Assembly (NCBI RefSeq): GCF_013409995.1
Contig: NZ_JACCBX010000005.1
Span: forward strand, 248,001-312,000
Reading direction: 5' to 3'
DNA: 64,000 nucleotides
Source of the DNA: Neobacillus driksii
GTDB lineage: Bacteria; Bacillota; Bacilli; Bacillales; Cytobacillaceae
Part shown: positions 60,783 through 64,000 of the stretch, piece by piece
How positions within the stretch are numbered: position 1 is the stretch's first letter
Layout: each line of letters starts with the position of its first letter
The notes under the pieces: generated by a model
The model's database searches: none
Seen by the model: the letters and a program-made list of their open reading frames with translations, nothing else
What the model was told of the DNA's origin: nothing
Made by a program: the position numbers and the translations under genes

Positions 60783-61667
60783 TTAATCATCCTTTCCCGT
60801 CCGAGACAATTTAATTTGTATTAGCGCCAGCACCGCTGTCAAAAGAAAGATAATAATCGCCAGTGTCGAAGCATAGCCCATGTTATCTTTCACAAATCCA
60901 GTCTGATACATATGTACAGACATAACCGTTGAACTAAAGCCTGGTCCGCCATTCGTCAAAATATAAGGTTCGTTGAAAACGAGCATAGATCCAGTGATCG
61001 TAATTAACGTGTTTACAAATATAGCTTCTCTTACTTGTGGTACTGTAATGCTAAAAAACTTTCTTATTTTTCCAGCTCCATCTATATCAGCAGCTTCGTA
61101 AAGCTCTTTCGGAATTTTCTGAATCGCAACGATAAACAAAAGGGTAACAAACCCAATACTATGCCATTGTGACATTGCAATGACGGAATAAATGGCTGTC
61201 TCAGGATTGCCTAGCCATACCTCTTTCAGGTTTTCTAAACCAATTAATTCAAGGAAACTGTTTAAAAGTCCCATTTGCGGGTTGTAAACAAACCCAAATA
61301 GTAAAGCCACAACAGAAATGGAAATCATAACTGGCATAAAGTAAACGACCCTAAGGAAAGGGGCTACTCTGTGAAATAATTTATCTTCCAAAATATAAGC
61401 TAACACTAATGCTAGACCGACCTGTAAGACCACAGAAATGATTGCATACTTAACGTTATTGAGAAGTGCAACACTTACTACCTTATCGGCTAATAGGTTT
61501 TTAAAATTTTCCAAACCAACAAAGGTTTTTGTTTGAGAGAATACAGAAAAATCAAAGAAGCTATTGTAAAAGTTTTGTATAAGCGGAATATAGACAAATA
61601 CGAGCAGCAAGGCGATACTCGGCAATAAGAATAGTACAGGGATAATATTAAATTTCCTTCTTTGCAT
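60783..61667 (-). CDS. frlN: fructosamine ABC transporter permease (MalF type)
   Basis: 294 residues, six helices; EAA loop E-A-A-D-I-D-G-A-G-K-I-R-K-F-F-S-I-T-V-P. The frame extends 31 codons further upstream, but those codons run through a hairpin, and the only good ribosome binding site (GGGGTGGGG) precedes M-Q-R-R-K-F, so the shorter start is used. Confidence 0.88.
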   Translation of the reverse strand: MQRRKFNIIPVLFLLPSIALLLVFVYIPLIQNFYNSFFDFSVFSQTKTFVGLENFKNLLADKVVSVALLNNVKYAIISVVLQVGLALVLAYILEDKLFHRVAPFLRVVYFMPVMISISVVALLFGFVYNPQMGLLNSFLELIGLENLKEVWLGNPETAIYSVIAMSQWHSIGFVTLLFIVAIQKIPKELYEAADIDGAGKIRKFFSITVPQVREAIFVNTLITITGSMLVFNEPYILTNGGPGFSSTVMSVHMYQTGFVKDNMGYASTLAIIIFLLTAVLALIQIKLSRTGKDD

Positions 61668-61708
61668 TGACCCCACCCCTAATATTTTTGACTCGTTTGT
61701 TAGATTTT

Positions 61709-61747
61709 CCCCAAGATTCTCAGGAACACTGTCCTCGAACCTTGGGG
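61709..61747 (-). promoter_or_regulatory. frlO-frlN intercistronic hairpin
   Basis: CCCCAAGGTTC pairs with GAATCTTGGGG (one G-T pair) around a 17-base loop, then AAAATCT. Placed between the binding-protein gene and the permease gene, where such stem-loops commonly stabilise the upstream mRNA and lower permease expression. Confidence 0.65.
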
Positions 61748-61761
61748 AAGGGGAATTCATT

Positions 61762-63039
61762 CTACTTTTTCAAACGTTTTGCTTCAGCTTGAACTTCCTT
61801 CATAATGTCTTCAGGAGTCGTTTGCTCATTTGCTAATGTCTGTCCGCCTCTCATAAAGATATCGGCAATATTGATATTAACAGCATTATCAAACCATGGT
61901 GTAGTTGCAGAAGCATTTGTTACGAGCTCATACGCTTCTAATCTGGCAGGAGAAGTATTGCCTTCATCAACAGCACCCTGTACGGCATTCAATTGTCCAT
62001 CTGTTTTTGTGAAATCGTAAGCCGTTTCTTCAGATGTTAAGAACTTCAAGAAATCAACTGCTTCTTTTGGTGCATTTTTACTTAACATCCATCCTTCAGG
62101 TGCACCAGTAAGTGCCTTAGAATCACCTTTACCGCCCTCAATTTCAGGGAAGTCAAAGAAACCGAAGTCTTTCATACCTTCATCTTCTACCATTTTAACT
62201 TCAGCAAACTGCATGTAAACGATTGGTGCTTCACCACTAGCAAACATATTTCTTGCAGCCTCGTGGTCAATTGCAGTTGATAGATCTCCCATGTAATCAG
62301 TAAGTTCCTTGAAGATTTCCAATCCTTTAATATAACCTGGATCTGTAAACTCACCTGTTTCGACGTTATAATCTTTTGCTGTTACAGCAGGATCAACAAC
62401 CCTTTGGAAAATAGTTCCCATGTAATGCGAAATCGCCCATGCATTGGTTAAACCTTCTACTAACGGCGTTTCATAGCCAGCATCCTGTAACTTATCTAGA
62501 ACTGCGATAAATTCTTTATAGGTTTTAGGAACTTCAAGATTATTTTTCTTGAAGGCTTCCTTATTATAGAAGAATGCCTTTCCGTCAACGGTAAATGGTA
62601 CTCCATACTTCTTTTCATCAAATGTAAAACCTGCAAACTGAGACTCGATTACTTTTCCTGCCCACTCAGAATCCTCTGCTAAAATATTATCTAGCTCCAT
62701 AATACGACCAGATGATACAAGGTTTTCAGCAAATGAGTCAGACCAAGATGAGAAAATATCTGGAAGATCGTCGTTAGAAACGAGTACTCTAATTTTCTCT
62801 TTGTAAGAGTCGTTTAAAACAGAATTGACATTAATTTTAACCCCTGGATTAGCCTCTTCAAATTCTTTAATTTTCTGATCATAGAAAGATTTCCGTGGTT
62901 CATTCGGCCATCTATGGAAGAAATTGATTTCTACTACATCTTTATCAGAAGATTTTTTTTCTTCGTTTCCTGCTGAGGAGGAACAAGCTGTTAACGCTAA
63001 TAAAAGAACTGTCATGAAAATGGCTAAAAATCTTTTCAT
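61762..63039 (-). CDS. frlO: fructosamine ABC transporter substrate-binding lipoprotein
   Basis: Family 1 extracellular solute-binding protein of 425 residues. Signal peptide with lipobox L-T-A-C (Cys19) followed by S-S-S-A-G-N-E-E-K; two-lobe fold pattern with I-N-F-F-H-R-W-P-N-E and F-A-S-G-E-A-P-I-V. AAAGGGAG before the ATG. Captures fructosamines for the FrlMN permease. Confidence 0.92.
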   Translation of the reverse strand: MKRFLAIFMTVLLLALTACSSSAGNEEKKSSDKDVVEINFFHRWPNEPRKSFYDQKIKEFEEANPGVKINVNSVLNDSYKEKIRVLVSNDDLPDIFSSWSDSFAENLVSSGRIMELDNILAEDSEWAGKVIESQFAGFTFDEKKYGVPFTVDGKAFFYNKEAFKKNNLEVPKTYKEFIAVLDKLQDAGYETPLVEGLTNAWAISHYMGTIFQRVVDPAVTAKDYNVETGEFTDPGYIKGLEIFKELTDYMGDLSTAIDHEAARNMFASGEAPIVYMQFAEVKMVEDEGMKDFGFFDFPEIEGGKGDSKALTGAPEGWMLSKNAPKEAVDFLKFLTSEETAYDFTKTDGQLNAVQGAVDEGNTSPARLEAYELVTNASATTPWFDNAVNINIADIFMRGGQTLANEQTTPEDIMKEVQAEAKRLKK

Positions 63040-63250
63040 TTTTTCACTCCCTTTAAAATATTCTGATAATAAATTTTAAAATAATAAAATGGAGTGAGTT
63101 CAATTAAGTGTCCTAGTCAACAACGTAGATTAGATTAACCTTCAACTGAACCTTGTCCACTTGTAAAACGTGTCCCGTAAGTATATTAGAAAATCTTTCT
63201 TATAATCTATCATGTTGAACCCGAGTTGTTAAGTGACTAATGTTGGTAGA

Positions 63251-64000
63251 TTAATATTCCATTTTCCACATATAGCGTCTTACTGAAAGCGGGTGACCTG
63301 TATGCTCTGCCAATCCATCTGCATATTGACGTAATACAACACCTGCAAGAGCTGGACCAAAGTATTCTTTAAGATCTTCATCAATACCTGTGTAATCCAA
63401 TTCCGCTACATCGACAACTTCAACTTTTTTACTGAATTTTTGTGCAAAGTTAATCGCTCTTTCATCTAATGGACGAGTAGCGCCTTCTCCTTTAATAATT
63501 AGGAATGGAACATCAAAGTCCGTTGCTTCAAATGGTCCGTGGAAGTATTCGCCAGAATGGATCGCATTAGAGTGGATCCACAACATTTCCATTAACAAGC
63601 AGCTTGTAAACGAATATGCCTGGTGATAGTAAGCACCGCTACCCATTGTATAAATCAGTTTATCACGCTTGTATTCGCTTCCAAATTGGAATGCACGATC
63701 ATAAGTCAATTTTCTGTTTGATTCAAAAAGAGTTTCTAAATTATTTAATTGATTTAATACTCTTTCGTATTTTTCATTTGGTGAAACCGCATTCAAAATA
63801 CCGAAAATTAAGCTGTAATATACACCAGTTTCGCCGTCAATCGCATCTGAGCCATCCTTATAGTTGTAATGAACTGTATACTCGGCTTCTTGACAAAGTG
63901 GAGAATCAACCTCCATGGAAATCGCAATCGTAACTGCTCCTTTTTCTCTTGCAAATTTAGCAGCAGCAACTGTTTCTGGTGTAGTTCCTGAATGTGAACG
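63251..64000 (-). CDS. frlB: fructoselysine-6-phosphate deglycase, C-terminal part (5' end cut by window)
   Basis: SIS-domain enzyme that splits fructoselysine 6-phosphate into lysine and glucose 6-phosphate. The frame stays open to the window edge, giving 249 codons. The SIS phosphate-binding loop is visible as R-S-H-S-G-T-T-P-E-T-V at the edge, followed by A-R-E-K-G-A-V-T-I-A-I-S. The C-terminal half holds the second SIS domain (YTMGSGAYYHQAYSF, E-Y-F-H-G-P-F-E). First known gene of frlB-O-N-M-D. A 211-bp gap to frlO shows no clear terminator or promoter. Confidence 0.93.
   Translation of the reverse strand, partial: RSHSGTTPETVAAAKFAREKGAVTIAISMEVDSPLCQEAEYTVHYNYKDGSDAIDGETGVYYSLIFGILNAVSPNEKYERVLNQLNNLETLFESNRKLTYDRAFQFGSEYKRDKLIYTMGSGAYYHQAYSFTSCLLMEMLWIHSNAIHSGEYFHGPFEATDFDVPFLIIKGEGATRPLDERAINFAQKFSKKVEVVDVAELDYTGIDEDLKEYFGPALAGVVLRQYADGLAEHTGHPLSVRRYMWKMEY

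Overview
The window is low-GC Firmicutes DNA from an endospore-forming Bacillaceae, most like the Bacillus cereus / Neobacillus part of the family. Evidence: strong GGAGG-type ribosome binding sites, sporulation genes (spoIIID, spoIIQ, spoIID), a Bacillus sigB locus, and the gene order ywqA - ssbB - ywpF - fabZ - mbl - spoIIID - spoIIQ - spoIID - murAA - ywmB - ywzB, which is broadly collinear with the B. subtilis segment upstream of the atp operon. Both ends cut a gene: the SNF2 helicase ywqA at the left and frlB at the right. I saw no rRNA, tRNA, insertion sequence, prophage or CRISPR.

Layout. (1) 1-25 kb, core envelope and sporulation block: helicase, a secreted 3D-domain protein, SsbB, YwpF, FabZ, EpuA, Mbl, SpoIIID, an alkyltransferase-like protein, a large secreted rhamnogalacturonan lyase, a PBP3-type transpeptidase, SpoIIQ, a VanZ-like protein, a NERD protein, SpoIID, MurAA, YwmB and YwzB. 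(2) 25-46.3 kb, a stress island around rsbV-rsbW-sigB-rsbY and the rsbM/rsbK pair, i.e. the B. cereus type of sigma-B control (hybrid kinase RsbK, methyltransferase RsbM, phosphatase RsbY). Nearly every transcription unit here has a readable sigma-B promoter (GTTTAA-N13/15-GGGTAT type). The targets include Dps, cardiolipin synthase, CsbD, YflT-like and GlsB-like proteins, an AI-2E-type exporter, a TrkA-C membrane protein, small lipoproteins and small membrane proteins. (3) 46.3-57.3 kb, an 11-subunit complex I operon nuoABCDHIJKLMN without nuoEFG, under one clear sigma-A promoter and interrupted by two palindromic repeats. (4) 58-64 kb, the fructoselysine operon frlB-frlO-frlN-frlM-frlD with its GntR regulator frlR.

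The most unusual content is non-coding. Two separate intergenic satellites (about 20.03-21.01 kb, unit about 223 bp; about 26.45-27.27 kb, unit exactly 237 bp) differ in most of their sequence but share one plan. Each unit carries a cluster of 4-5 copies of a short motif TTAY(C/G)TGCC, phased every 20-21 bp (two helical turns), followed by an A-tract and a terminator-like hairpin in the same relative orientation. In the most diverged unit the motif and its spacing stay while the DNA between motifs changes, which suggests the phased motif is what is selected. Other repeats are a 7-copy 52-bp palindromic array between rsbK and dps; a dispersed GGTGCCTGTCACC REP-like family with one copy inside the helicase reading frame; a roughly 130-bp hairpin-rich element between nuoI and nuoH; and a 150-bp element with perfect 21-bp terminal inverted repeats upstream of nuoA.

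Four real genes of about 49-59 codons were found by reading the strands directly (25126-25305, 40471-40620, 44720-44881, 45408-45578). Several starts were moved from the longest frame to the start with a proper ribosome binding site.
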